The notes under the pieces are model-generated. The model did not search any database. It was not told where the DNA came from and saw only the letters and a program-made list of their open reading frames with translations. A program made the translations under genes and the position numbers. DNA of 64,000 nt, taken from contig JAYMSP010000122.1 in the NCBI GenBank assembly GCA_036897095.1, positions 1 through 64,000 of the forward strand, read 5' to 3'. The DNA is from Plantago elongata (Eukaryota > Streptophyta > Magnoliopsida > Lamiales > Plantaginaceae). Positions 46,960 to 57,996 of the stretch are shown here, piece after piece. Numbering within the stretch: position 1 is the stretch's first letter; each line of letters opens with the position of its first letter.

Positions 46960-47567
46960 TGTAGCGGATACTAACAAGAAATTGAAAAAAAAATACAATT
47001 TTGAGTTTTGAATATGAATATGTAGCCTGTTTAACTAATATTTTATAATCGCCGTTTAACAAAATTATTTTGTGGTCGGAGTTGGAGATGATTAACTGAA
47101 AGAAATTAAAATAGGAAACATGGAACGGGGACTAGGAAGTATGATCGATTTGTCAATTAGAGCATGAACGCTTGAAATCTCTCTGTTTCAATAGTGTAGC
47201 TAATGATGATGATGAACGCTTCACCAGATAGATCAATGAAAAGCACGAAATCGAACGTGAACGAAGATTTCTCGATGCCTGATGCTCATTCTGATTCTGC
47301 TGCCACCAAAATCAATTTTCAGATTTAGATTTGTCTCAAAACCAAAACAGTTGCTTCTACATTGGAACAATATGATTGCATCCTATTTCTTGGTTGTTAT
47401 GGCTAATGCAGTGTTTTCCTCTGCTATTCATCTCCAAATTACACGAATGTGTGTGTTATAGGCGCTTAATGAATTTTCTTGACCTGAGCTAGATTTGAAT
47501 CTTGTGAATTCGGGGAAAATCATGGATGAACCGTCATCACAGGGCTCAATTCATGGGGTTACATACA
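46960..47567. other. Unassigned segment downstream of GH10 copy B
   Basis: No gene is supported. A 38-codon frame on the plus strand at about 47211-47327 (MNASPDRSMKSTKSNVNEDF...) has coding-like composition but no family I recognise and no continuation. Confidence 0.35.
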
Positions 47568-49765
47568 TTACAGTTGAATGTTAACATGTTTAGTTTCCAT
47601 GCCTTCTGATAGCGAAAATGTCGTATCAAACACTGTAGACTCATACTTAGCTGTGACTTTGTGTTCACCCAAGAATCCAAAAAAGCTATAGGAACCGCGT
47701 TCATCTGTGTGGCCCTCAACATGTCCAGTTTGCCACTCGTTTAGGAGCTTGTCTACTACGTCACCAGTCGGGAGATTGTTAAAGTCGTTGTCTGTCAGGC
47801 ACATTTGGTAGCAATTGCCTCGACGCAGAGCTGACCACATGATGATCCCTTTCACAGCAGGATGTGAAAAGCCTTCTCTTAAAACCTCTTCTAGGTACAT
47901 GGCCTGGAACATAAACAACTAAATGTTAACAGCGAAGGTAATAACTTAAGTGATGGTGGTGGATGGAGATCCATTACCTGTGTTTTCGAGCTGAACTTGT
48001 TACTTATATCAACTTCCGTCAACCAAATTGGAAGTCCGAGAGTCGCCAACTTGTCTAGGATACCCCTCATGAGTGGGGCGTTAGGTACACCAAAATGACC
48101 CTGGAGTCCGATTCCATCCATCGACACACCACCTGCCTCCAATTCTCTCATCTTCGACACATATGTATCAACGGTTGAGTTGATATCATTACAGGTTTCC
48201 ACAACATTATACTCGTTCATAAAGAGCGTAGCCAGTGGGTCAGCCTGATTGGCTGTCTCGAAGAACTGAAGGGTGGCATTAGGCCCGAGCCTATTCTCGT
48301 AAAAATCATAATGGAGCATCTCATTACTAACATCCCAGTGAATGAACTCTCCTCTGTACTTCTTCATCAGGCTCTGGATTCTAGAGCTCACAGCTTCTTG
48401 CAGGCTCAGTCCTGTTAGATTCCGAACCCATTTGGGGGTCGTGTTTATATTCTCCCAGAAAATGTTGTGTCCTCTGGCTACTATTTGATTGGCTCGGACG
48501 AATTCTAGCATTTGGTCTGGTCTTGTGTAGTTCACCTGACCTTGTTCAGGCTCAGTGGCGTCCCACTTGAGTTCGTTCTCAAAAACTGCTGCGTTGAATC
48601 TATCAGTGAACCACTTCTGATAGCGCGAGTTCCCAATTATGCTACTAGCTATAGCTGATCCGAACGGGAAGTCTTTCGCGACCTGCTCTATCTTAACTTC
48701 TGCTCCTTGGAGTTTAATTCCTTGCTTATCTGCCACATGGATGGTAACGGCACGCTTTCTTTCCTGCAAACCGGTTCATTAGCCTTCTCTTACAAATTAT
48801 CTCAAATGGATTTCAATTTAGCTAAGTTATGATTACCTTGTTAATTTTGGCATTTTGATTCAATCGCCATTGCTCGTCTGTAAAAGGTTGCAAAGAAGCG
48901 CTTGCAACTGCTACATTGATATGGTCTCCACCAGTTCTAGTCTGTTACAAAAGAGTACGGATGGACCGTTTGGTCAAATAAGATGAAATCACATGATAAA
49001 GTGATGCTACGTTACACAGTGCCCTGGTAAAACAATCGAATTACCTGGAGAGTAAGATTGGATGAGCCTGATGGTGATGACAGAACAAATCCGCCTTTGA
49101 GAAATGACCAACATCCTTGTTTAGCAATTACAGTTCCGATGCACTGCAACGTCGTCTCTTCAGTCTCAAGGCTTGCTCTCAAGAGAGCTGAATCTGAATC
49201 ACTAATCTTGATCCAAACTGCCATTTAAAACGCTGAAGATATATATACTTCTTTTCGCTACGTGCAAAGTAGAAATATGAAAGTACGAAACTGTATCATT
49301 GTGGAGAAATGAAGCAAGGAACCTTACTTGAGAAGCAATATTTAGTCCCCTGAGTTAGATTTTGCAGCGTAAACAATGGCCTTATGACACGAACACCATT
49401 GTCCGTAACAACCTGTTCAAAATCCGGTTCTTGATCCTTGAGCATCCCACCATAGTAAAGTGGCTCCTCTGGCTGCACTTTACACTGCAACCATTCCCAC
49501 AAAGACTCAAATGTCAATTAGGCCAATACTCAACATAATAATGTTCACACTTCCATGCTTTCATAACGTTGAAGCATTCGTACCTCGGTATAGGCAGATG
49601 AATCGTACAGTGGCCCATCTGCAATACGATCAAAACGCAATGAGATTGAACAGAGTAATCAAATATACAGAATCGCGAAATTAAGGAAGAGGGCGAACCG
49701 TAAGACGAAACTGGGGAAATTGAGAGGAGAACCAGCAGCAGAGTAACAAGGATCAGACCTCTCAT
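47568..49765 (-). CDS. GH10 endo-beta-1,4-xylanase-like protein, copy B
   Basis: Seven exons from the right: 49699-49765, 49584-49618, 49328-49484, 49045-49217, 48837-48941, 47978-48763, 47568-47903; 552 residues. A signal peptide (MRGLILVTLLLVLLSISPVS) is followed by a CBM22-like region (YDGPLYDSSAYTE, CKVQPEEPLYYGGML, GTKYCFSIWIKI, KQGCWSFLKGGFVLSSPSGS) and a GH10 barrel. Acid/base Glu327 (HWDVSNE) and nucleophile Glu429 (WLTEVDIS) are present. Intron positions differ from copy A: introns at INK/ERKR and KTQ/AMYL are found only here, while the A intron at SSYQ/KWF is absent. The first four exons are the same in phase and nearly the same in size. The start matches copy A; an upstream in-frame ATG (MSRTMRG) is possible but not shared. 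Both copies are followed on the promoter side by the same sequence with TATATATAG and GTTGGCATGTGG. Confidence 0.92.
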
Positions 49766-50148
49766 GGTTCTTGACATGCTGCTTATAAAATTAACCAAGA
49801 TAAGATTTTGATGCATTGTCCTTGGAGTCTGGAGAAGACAATAACATCACAGGTGAAACAGTTTGTTTTTTCTGTGAAACAATGGCTTCTATTCACATGC
49901 AATAACAAGAAAAGGCTAAAAGGTGCTGCTGATGAAAAAGTTAATTGGTTATATGAACAAGGAGTTTAGTTTGGTTTGGTTTCCTCAAGCAAAGTAGTGT
50001 ATACTATATATAGATGTTGTTGGCATGTGGCATGTGATGGCCATGATGTTATCACATTCGAATTCAGATTATATACATGTAACAGATTAATTACATGTAA
50101 CAGATTAAGAATATCACATGATACATGTTTAACCTAAAACTTATATCG

Positions 50149-50306
50149 AATCGAAGATACCATAGCGACTTAATCAAATGTCAAGGTGCAAGACCACTCG
50201 AATTTCTTTTAACGAATAAACGTCAAACATATATAGAATCGAAGATACCATAGAGACTTAATCAAATGTTAAGGTGCAAGATCACTCGAATTTCTTTTAA
50301 CGAGTA
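50149..50306 (+). repeat. Direct repeat, about 70 bp with 88-bp period
   Basis: The sequence from AATCGAAGATACCATAG to TTCTTTTAACGA occurs at about 50149-50218 and 50237-50306 with only a few differences. It lies upstream of GH10 copy B on that gene's promoter side. Confidence 0.85.
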
Positions 50307-50636
50307 CATATCCTAGTCGTGTTTCATGTACGAAACTTAGTGTTATGTGGATGTTGAAGGGGTTTGGATTAAATTAAGGTTCCAACGGGCAAACTAGGGA
50401 ATTAAAATTGGCAGGATCCAGTGACTAGTGTCAGAGAATTGTAAGGGAAAAGGCTAGAATTGAAAGCTTGGATGCTTGTAACTCCCGTGACTATGGAAAA
50501 TGGACTTGAGTTACTATATTAGTGTGTAATTTGTACTCCGTGATGGAGCCTATTGTTTTATGACTACCAAACAATTGGCTTACTTCATTCTATGGCACCC
50601 CACACTATGAAAATATTGATGTGTTACTTACTATCT

Positions 50637-50730
50637 TGAGATTGCGACTGTGACCTGTAGTTCGCAACAAGTTAAAATGGACAATATCATATTATGTGAG
50701 ATTGCGACTGTGACCTGTAGTTCGCAACAA
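50637..50730 (+). repeat. Direct repeat, 34 bp with 60-bp period
   Basis: Identical 34-base copies, TGAGATTGCGACTGTGACCT then GTAGTTCGCAACAA, lie at 50637-50670 and 50697-50730. Perfect identity suggests recent origin. Confidence 0.9.
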
Positions 50731-51748
50731 AATGTCACATTTTGATCCCGTGTCTATGTCCTTGCTACACTATGTACTAGGTAGATACCAGTAAAGGTTT
50801 GCCGTCCAACTAAAGGAACATCTCCCTTTAAGACAAAAGGAAACTGATGACATGTCCTAAGATGGCTCAAACTCAAAGTTTGCAGAACTATAGAATAGTG
50901 AAAAGGGAAAGTGTTACATGTGTGAACTTGTGATTCTAGCCTTTGTGCCTAAGTTTTACAGATAAGTTGTGAAACATAGTGCCCATAACTTTCAACTTGG
51001 CGTGGGATGAAACCAATCATGATCTCATTTCCATGCCTCTGCAATAGAACATCACTTGTGGTACAGAAGAGTTTTAGGGACTGGTCTTTGCATGGGCACA
51101 TATGATTTCTTTGTGATAGGTGGTTATAGAATGACTGCTCCACGATCCGCGGTGATTGCAGACAAGGCCGAGCCCCAATAGCTACCGAATCCATGTGATC
51201 GAGCAAATAGACAAGATTGCGAATTTTGTGGTATCATGTCCTTTTGATTATCCACAAGTAGTCTCATACAGTACTTATTAAGGATGTATTAGACACATTT
51301 ACTAGTATCAAACTGCCTAAATCGAGAGGTTCGTGGTGAAAACCTTGACTAATCGACTTACAAGTATCTCCGTGGCTTGTCCCAGGCAAGCCTGCTAAAG
51401 TGTCTAATCCCCTCCCTCTTCTATACAGGTAGTGAGCAAAACCAGTAGTTCTATGATTTTCATCTTGTTTCATTGTACTGTTTAGGATAAATGTAAAAAT
51501 GCGGATGCCATGGAAAGATATGTTAAGCAGGCCAAGCGAATTGGCAAGGTTACTATTTACTTTCACAAGATCCAGGATGCACATACATAACAGCAAAATT
51601 TACAGACTGCAGAAAACTGACTCGGTTAAGTCACTGCTATTGATCCATGGAGGAAAATCTGTACAGTTTTGCATAGATTAAACCGCAAGATCGATAAATT
51701 AGTAGCAAGCCAAGAGACAGAACTCTACCTGCATCGTTTGGATGCTGA

Positions 51749-54484
51749 CTAGAAGTTGTGCTGCAAGTACATGTTTTGTCGTGGTGAAGCAGGACTGATC
51801 TCTTCAACAAGGCTTCTCATCAACCCGTCTCCAACACCATTCCCATTTCCCGTGTTTCTCGATTCCAGATGCTTTCCATCAAGATCAGAGTCAGAAAGAG
51901 ATGATTTGCGTCTCTGGGAAGAGGCAACACTAGGAAATGTTATCCATGATGGAGCTCGTATTTCTATTCTGTGATCCTCCACGTCTCCACCATCCGTCTC
52001 AGAAGCTGATCGGTTTCCATATCTCTGAGAGCTCTTCTTGTGCATTCTACTGCTTCCCAAAACAACCTCAGTCGGCAAAATAGGCTGCTCGTTGCTCGGA
52101 CTACCCATTAGCAACGCAAGTGCATGTTCCAAAGCCGTAGTTACTCTATCCATCGATGGCCTCTCCTTTCCTCTCATTCTCACACATCTGCTCGCCACAT
52201 TAGCTATTCGCTTTAGAGCATCAAGATCTGAAGGAGGTTTCAGAACCGGATCCAAAATGGATGCAATATCACCTGATTTGATCAGGGGGACAGCCCATTC
52301 GACTATGTTTCCTTCGTCGCATCGCATGTCAATAGCTTTTCGACCGGTTATGATTTCTAAAAGTAAAACGCCGAAGCTGTAAACATCAGATTTTGTTGTC
52401 AGGTAGTGAAGCCTATAGTACTCGGGATCAAGATAACCAAGCGTCCCAGCAGGAAGTTCAGCTAGTGGGGAGCTACTATTAGCAGGTCCCAACAAGGAAA
52501 GACCAAAGTCTGCCACACGTGCATTGTGCTCTTCGTCTATAAGAATGTTTGACGACTTTATGTCGCGGTGAATCACTGGGGGACAAGCATAACCGTGCAG
52601 ATATTCAATCCCACGAGCTGCTTGTACTGCAATGGTAACCCTTCGTACCCAATCCAAATGCTCTTTTTTTTCCCGGTTCTCAGAATGAAGGTGTTGGTGC
52701 AAGGAGCCATTAGCCATGAACTCGTAAACGAGTAGCCTTTCTCCAGCCTCTTCACAGTACCCCAGCAAATCAAGTAAATGTGCATGATTTAACCTTGAAA
52801 GCAAGTCAAGCTCAGTGTGAAATTCGTTTGAGTGCTTCTCCAAATCAGGAGTCAAAATAGCCCTTTTTACCGCAACCACAGTGCCATCCTTTAAAACTCC
52901 TTTAAAGACACGCGAGAAACTACCCTTTCCAACAAGTGATTCTTCCTTGAAACCCCCTGTGGCTCTTTCTAGTTCCTCGTAAGCAAACATCTTAGCCCTC
53001 CGTATTTTCAACTCATCTACTTCAGGCCTAACTTTACCACTCTCCCTGCGAAAGGAGCTAGTTTTATTACTTTTCTGAGACGTAACAATGCACCTACAGT
53101 TCCTTAACTTGTGCCGCACATACAGAACTGAAACCAACGATATGGCAAGTACCAAGAATACAACAAACATGACCTCCACAATTATAAGGCGTAACTGCAA
53201 TGACCACCACTTCTGATTCCTTTTACCACTAGACGCAGCACTAGAACAGCTGGAAACGCAATCACCAGATCTGCAAGCCGAACAATTATATCGACATTGC
53301 CTATCCGATGTTGAACTGCATTTATCAGCTTCATACATTCCTTCAGGACAACCAACACTACAGGGTAAGCAGATATGATAGCCAGGGGACTTACACGGAG
53401 CACTCGCATTATCAAGACTATAGAAACCAGGAGAACAAAGAGTCTGCTTGCAGACTCCAGGCAAAACTGCAATGGGCAGAGCCACAGGAAAGTCAACACC
53501 CCAGCAAACGGGATACAGCGTTTTTTCAGCAAGAACTCCACAAGTAAAGTAACTCCCAGCAGCAATCTCGTAAAGCTTCACACCATTAGGCGGCGATGTA
53601 CTCTTTGGCACTATAAATCCCCAACAAACAACAGCTCTATCATAACTCCTAAGCCCACAAGAATGAAACCGTCCCCCAACAACCGAAAGCATAGGTTCCA
53701 GTGGTGTTGACTGTCCTATATCCACATTAAGCTCTCCCGCATACAAAACAGAATTCGACGACTCCTCTTCATCAGGATTCAAACTCCTCCCCCAACAAAC
53801 AACCCTAGAATCCTCCAAAATGCCGCAAACATGATACCCTCCAGCAGAAATCTTCTTAAACTTCAACCTTTTCGGGATCAGCCCTTGCACATTACTATTA
53901 ATCTCATCACCCCAGCAAAACACACTCCTATTTTGAGCAAACAAACCACAATTAAAAGCAGAACCTGCTGAAATCGACACTATCTGCCCATCGAATACAT
54001 GGCTTTTCGTCATGTTATACCCCCAACAATCAACTAAAGAGATGTTCCTCAAATTCCCCATCAAAGGTTTCCTCAACCCACACAAATGATCATCACCTGC
54101 ACTAATTTCCAAATACTCCGGATTCCCATTCCCCATTTTCAAAGACTTACCTAGTGGAACAAGCCCTGTACTACCCCAACAAAAGGGCAAGTTCAAATCC
54201 ATCTGAAGCCCACAAACAAATCCACTACCACCTGTTAAACCATGAAAAGACAGATTCTTTGGAGCTGACTGAACAACAACAAGGTTTGACCCAAAGCAGC
54301 TAGCTACATGAGAACCATCCGATTTCAACCCACAGAAAACCGAACCCTTTTCACCATACGAAATTGCAATAGACGACATTGAACCCAAACTCAACACTTT
54401 GCAGCATAAACAAGAGAACAAAAGCAAAAAGACTAGATTTTTACACTTACTCCATGAATACAGCTCCATATCTCTTCCTCCCAA
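51749..54484 (-). CDS. ACR4: CRINKLY4-family receptor-like kinase (ACR4 type)
   Basis: An intronless gene of 911 residues, close to the 895 of Arabidopsis ACR4. A signal peptide (about 14-33) is followed by seven crinkly repeats forming a predicted beta-propeller, marked by CFG at 63 and CWG at 102, 153, 190, 230, 287 and 327. A TNFR-like cysteine-rich region (about 345-413), a transmembrane helix (about 433-456) and a kinase domain (about 512-795) come next. Kinase residues are intact: GKGSFS loop, VAVK K540, HRD D641, DFG D659. Known CR4/ACR4 proteins sit at the plasma membrane and control epidermal and aleurone fate and, in roots, columella stem-cell division in CLE40 signalling. The C-terminal tail ends SPASPRQNMYLQHNF. 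The first ATG gives MGGRDMELYS; the ATG five codons on is also possible. It is the only full-length kinase here and has no linked partner. Confidence 0.96.
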   Translation of the reverse strand: MGGRDMELYSWSKCKNLVFLLLFSCLCCKVLSLGSMSSIAISYGEKGSVFCGLKSDGSHVASCFGSNLVVVQSAPKNLSFHGLTGGSGFVCGLQMDLNLPFCWGSTGLVPLGKSLKMGNGNPEYLEISAGDDHLCGLRKPLMGNLRNISLVDCWGYNMTKSHVFDGQIVSISAGSAFNCGLFAQNRSVFCWGDEINSNVQGLIPKRLKFKKISAGGYHVCGILEDSRVVCWGRSLNPDEEESSNSVLYAGELNVDIGQSTPLEPMLSVVGGRFHSCGLRSYDRAVVCWGFIVPKSTSPPNGVKLYEIAAGSYFTCGVLAEKTLYPVCWGVDFPVALPIAVLPGVCKQTLCSPGFYSLDNASAPCKSPGYHICLPCSVGCPEGMYEADKCSSTSDRQCRYNCSACRSGDCVSSCSSAASSGKRNQKWWSLQLRLIIVEVMFVVFLVLAISLVSVLYVRHKLRNCRCIVTSQKSNKTSSFRRESGKVRPEVDELKIRRAKMFAYEELERATGGFKEESLVGKGSFSRVFKGVLKDGTVVAVKRAILTPDLEKHSNEFHTELDLLSRLNHAHLLDLLGYCEEAGERLLVYEFMANGSLHQHLHSENREKKEHLDWVRRVTIAVQAARGIEYLHGYACPPVIHRDIKSSNILIDEEHNARVADFGLSLLGPANSSSPLAELPAGTLGYLDPEYYRLHYLTTKSDVYSFGVLLLEIITGRKAIDMRCDEGNIVEWAVPLIKSGDIASILDPVLKPPSDLDALKRIANVASRCVRMRGKERPSMDRVTTALEHALALLMGSPSNEQPILPTEVVLGSSRMHKKSSQRYGNRSASETDGGDVEDHRIEIRAPSWITFPSVASSQRRKSSLSDSDLDGKHLESRNTGNGNGVGDGLMRSLVEEISPASPRQNMYLQHNF

Positions 54485-55223
54485 GATTGAATTTTGAGCA
54501 GCACTGGAGGGTGTTGAGGTGATTTCAGAGGTGGGTTCCGAGACTTGGCCGGAGATAGTGGCGGTGGAGGCGAGTAAGGTGGCGGAAATGAGTTGGTGTT
54601 TGTTTCTTTGACTGTGTGTGATGTGGGTGAAAGAGAGTGAAGTAAAGAGGGAAAGTTGAGTGCATTTAATGCGGATCGGACGGTGGAAGTTGGCCGGATT
54701 TGATCGGACGGTGTGTGATTGGTTTAGGAATCATAAAGATTTTGCAGAGGTATCGCTGGTTGTCGTGCTCTGCATTTAATGAAGTTGGGTTGGTGTTACC
54801 ATATTTGGAACGTTGGACTTGGAGGGATATCATTTGAATTTTTACAACAATGAGGACTGATTGGTAATTAGGCCATTCGTCTTGGAGAAACCCAACATGT
54901 AATTCTGAATGCGTAAAGTTAGATGTAAATTTGAAACGAGTTGATACGGGATAAAATTTAATAGTTGAACCTACATGAGTGGTGAAGATTGGTATATAAT
55001 TTTCTGAAAATGGAAACAATTTATTTACGTACTACAAAAAGAATATTATGATATTTACAATAAAATTAGAATTGTATATTTCGACTTAATCATCAATATT
55101 TAATGAATATTAATAATATAATCAATGTTTATCTGAGTTATTAGTCTAGTGAAGTTTTCAGGAAATATAATATTGACGTAAATCAAATTCAACTTAACAC
55201 ATGTGGATTATAAGTTTAAGTTT

Positions 55224-55324
55224 TATCATCTTCAACTGAAAACTTATACAGTTTAATTCAACTTTGCTTAGTTAAATTTATACTATACTTCAGTTCAGTT
55301 CAGTAAATTTCAGTTGAAGATAAC
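55224..55324 (+). mobile_element. MITE-like element, family M3, copy 2
   Basis: About 100 bases with inverted ends: TTATCATCTTCAACTGAAAA at the left and TTTCAGTTGAAGATAACA at the right. The interior ATACTTCAGTTCAGTTCAGT matches copy 1 at 19785-19912. Confidence 0.5.
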
Positions 55325-55639
55325 AGAGCATAACAACTCAAGATTATATTCAGATGAGTGAAATTCATTCGGGTGAAAAATTAATATGGGATCACAGATT
55401 CGAACCCAATTTTATGTGAGTCAAATGATATATATTATACATTTTCATCCAAAAGTTTGGATTTTTAGATTAGATAAAATTCTATTATGGTAAAATATTT
55501 ACAGATGATTCCGATGAAGATGGATGTTTGATTTTTCGAGAATGAAAACAAAACATTTTTATTTCATGTTTCGGACGTATATAACTGCTTAAATGACATA
55601 TGTATAATATCTATCATTAAATTATGAATTCTAAACAAC

Positions 55640-55722
55640 GATGCGTAGTTCAGTTGGTAAGACGATTCACCTCCAACTAATAAATCGCGGTCCGAGTCAC
55701 CCTTTAATCGTTTAAAAGAAAA
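55640..55722 (+). mobile_element. tRNA-derived SINE copy 4
   Basis: The best preserved promoter of the set: A box TAGTTCAGTTGGTAAGACG, B box GGTCCGAGTCACC, then TTTAATCGTTTAAAAGAAAA. The A box resembles that of ordinary plant tRNAs, but the arms do not pair into a full cloverleaf and the tail is A-rich, so it is read as a SINE. Confidence 0.6.
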
Positions 55723-57349
55723 TTATAAATTTTAAATTATAATAACAAAATTGATGTCCGTTTCCACCAAATCACATTAATTGAGATTTATTTAATTGAT
55801 GGAGATAAATTTGGTATGAATGCAATCTTTAATGAATATCAATAATGTGACCTATATTGATCGTGTGGACATTAGTCTAGTGAAGTTCTTTTTGTAAAGG
55901 ATAATGATGAAGTTAATCAAATTGAAGTCCCTAAAGAAAAGAAAAAAAAAGTTAAATAAAACCGACTATTTAAATGTTCATTATCCAATACAAATCGATT
56001 TTCAATTAATTCCTAAATCAAATTCAAGTCATAAGTCATTTTATATTATTAGCATGTTTATGGTCAACAATCTTTTCTCTAGTTTAAATGTAATCAATGT
56101 ACTAAACTAAAGATTTTGGGGAATCCGCTGCGTGGATTGTACGTTATACTTGAATGAAAGCACTTTTGTAACCGTCCAAACTAAAACCATATAATTGTAT
56201 TGGATTTTGGAAAACAACTTATTATACGTGGTTGTGATTGATATATAGATACATGATGATTTTAAATACTTTTAAAATATGAGATGGAGTATTTTGTGTT
56301 ACGATGCAAAGTACACCTGTATTAATTAAAGATTCACAACTCCATTTTCAGCAGGTTGCTACTTGAAATATTACTACCCATTTTAAAAAAGCTCAAAGGC
56401 GGAGGATTATTGTATGAAGTTTTTTTGGATAACGCCAAGGAGGTAGTACTACATTCCTTGTGCTTCATATTGTAGGTGCTTCACTCAAGAATGCATGCAT
56501 GCACCCGTTTATGAACACGAATAGGGTGATAAACGAGCCGAGTTGAGCAAAATATGTCCCTCTTCAAATTTTAGTAGTTGTCGAGTCATGTTTAATCATC
56601 TCCCTAGAAAGAAGGAAAATTGATTTTAAAGCTCGAATCATATTAAGTAGACTTAAACTTGTCTCATTTAGTTTGAGCTTTAATCAAATTCTAGATCAAC
56701 TGGAATTTGTTAGCGAAAAATACATGTAGATATATAAAAATGAAGTTAACCTTATTGAATATCAACGATTGGAGTCCTACTCAACTTAATAACAAAATGA
56801 TCATGAAGTTAGACTTAAAAGAACCGAGTCGAAGCGGATTTTGGTAAGTCTCGTGCACGTTAACATAATCAACTAACAACTGGGGTTTAATTAGTTTACT
56901 AGATTGATGAAGACATGACGCAGATCTAATTTCATGAATACACTTGCAATTAATTATTTTTCGGAAAAATAAATAATAAGAAGATTAGAGGCTTAATCAA
57001 TTTCTTGATACATGATTAATACAGAAACACTTAATTTTCCGTAAACAACGTATATTCTTGTCGTTATCTAAGCATGTTTTTATAGATTAATGTGAAAGGC
57101 AGGCCGGGATTTTGGGGAGACTTTTGTGTTAACAAGTTCGATTATTTTTCATTAATAGACACTAATTCCTATATGATGCATTGTAGAATCATGGTAACAT
57201 GATAGAAGAGACTTTGCCACTATTTCAGGCTATGTTGCATGTGATGGTGCCAGTAGGCACTGGCAGAGGGAGGCTGGGGTGGGGCGGAGGTCAATTCTAC
57301 AGTTGTTGACAACCGCCTCGGAGACAATAGAGTTCTCGTGTCGCTGGAA

Positions 57350-57367
57350 GGGGGGGGGGGGGGGGGG
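57350..57367 (+). repeat. Poly-G tract (18 G)
   Basis: An uninterrupted run of G, preceded by a G/A-rich stretch. With the G/C homopolymers at 37623-37654, it is one of two such tracts in the window; length calls in such runs are unreliable. Confidence 0.8.
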
Positions 57368-57996
57368 AAGTGGAGTTGGAGGGAATGTGATGGAAGTGAA
57401 AATATTGGAAATTAAGACAATGTTAATAGAATATTCATTTTGTTGGGACTGTGGTAACTTTCGAGAATCTTATGTGTTTGTAAATTAAGTTCTATTTTTT
57501 TCAACTATAACTAATTATATTTTGTTCCGAAGAAGATAACAGAGCCGAAAGTATGAAATCGGTTTGAGGGAAACTACCATATGTGGTCTCAAATGTAATG
57601 TTCATCTTGTTAATGGACTGGGCTTAAAGCTCCCCAAAGGCCCAAATAACTCCCAGGTGATGGGCTTCAAGTTGTTGGACTAGACCATAACATTACTTTA
57701 TTGGATCCAACATCAAATAGCAATAAAAGAGACTAGTCTCTAGAAAGCACATTCATTAAATCAGAGATACACACTACTGTATTATTACAATTGCTGAAAT
57801 ACAATACACTAATCCTTAAAAGTTCTCAGTAATCTCACTGCATCTTCCTGAATGCTTGATCTAATACATTTTACAACAACACCGGATAGGCACAGACAAA
57901 GAATGCATAAACACAGCGTATAACAAGAGGACATCACTGGGAGAGTCATCCCATCAGTCACCTATCTAACATGGGATTATACTCCTCGACTAGTAG

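Larger units (their letters stand above)
49766..51748. other. Intergenic region between GH10 copy B and the receptor kinase
   Basis: It contains the GH10 B promoter (TATATATAG, minus strand, at about 50004-50012) and two small tandem duplications described separately. No gene is seen; frames at 50949-51206 and 51264-51596 have no recognisable family. Confidence 0.55.
55092..55930 (+). repeat. Diverged direct repeat pair flanking a SINE copy
   Basis: Sequence of about 100 bases with TTTAATGAATATTAATAAT, ATTAGTCTAGTGAAGTT and AAATCAAATTCAA at 55092-55195 recurs at 55828-55930 with substitutions. A SINE copy lies between the two. Confidence 0.5.
54485..57996. other. Intergenic region between the receptor kinase and the transporter
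   Basis: Bases 54485-54665 are the kinase-gene leader and promoter. The rest is A/T-rich with a MITE-like copy (55224-55324), a SINE copy (55640-55722), a diverged direct repeat (about 55092-55195 and 55828-55930) and an 18-base G run at 57350-57367. Around 57240-57380 is a short G/C-rich patch with no recognisable gene. Confidence 0.55.

Noticed and set aside
47211-47327. 38-codon frame with coding-like composition
   Set aside because: Too short, no family recognised and no neighbouring exon found; not enough to call a gene.
55640-55712. Possible functional tRNA gene
   Set aside because: A and B boxes are present but the acceptor and anticodon arms do not pair, and the same sequence recurs elsewhere with an A-rich tail; a SINE fits better.
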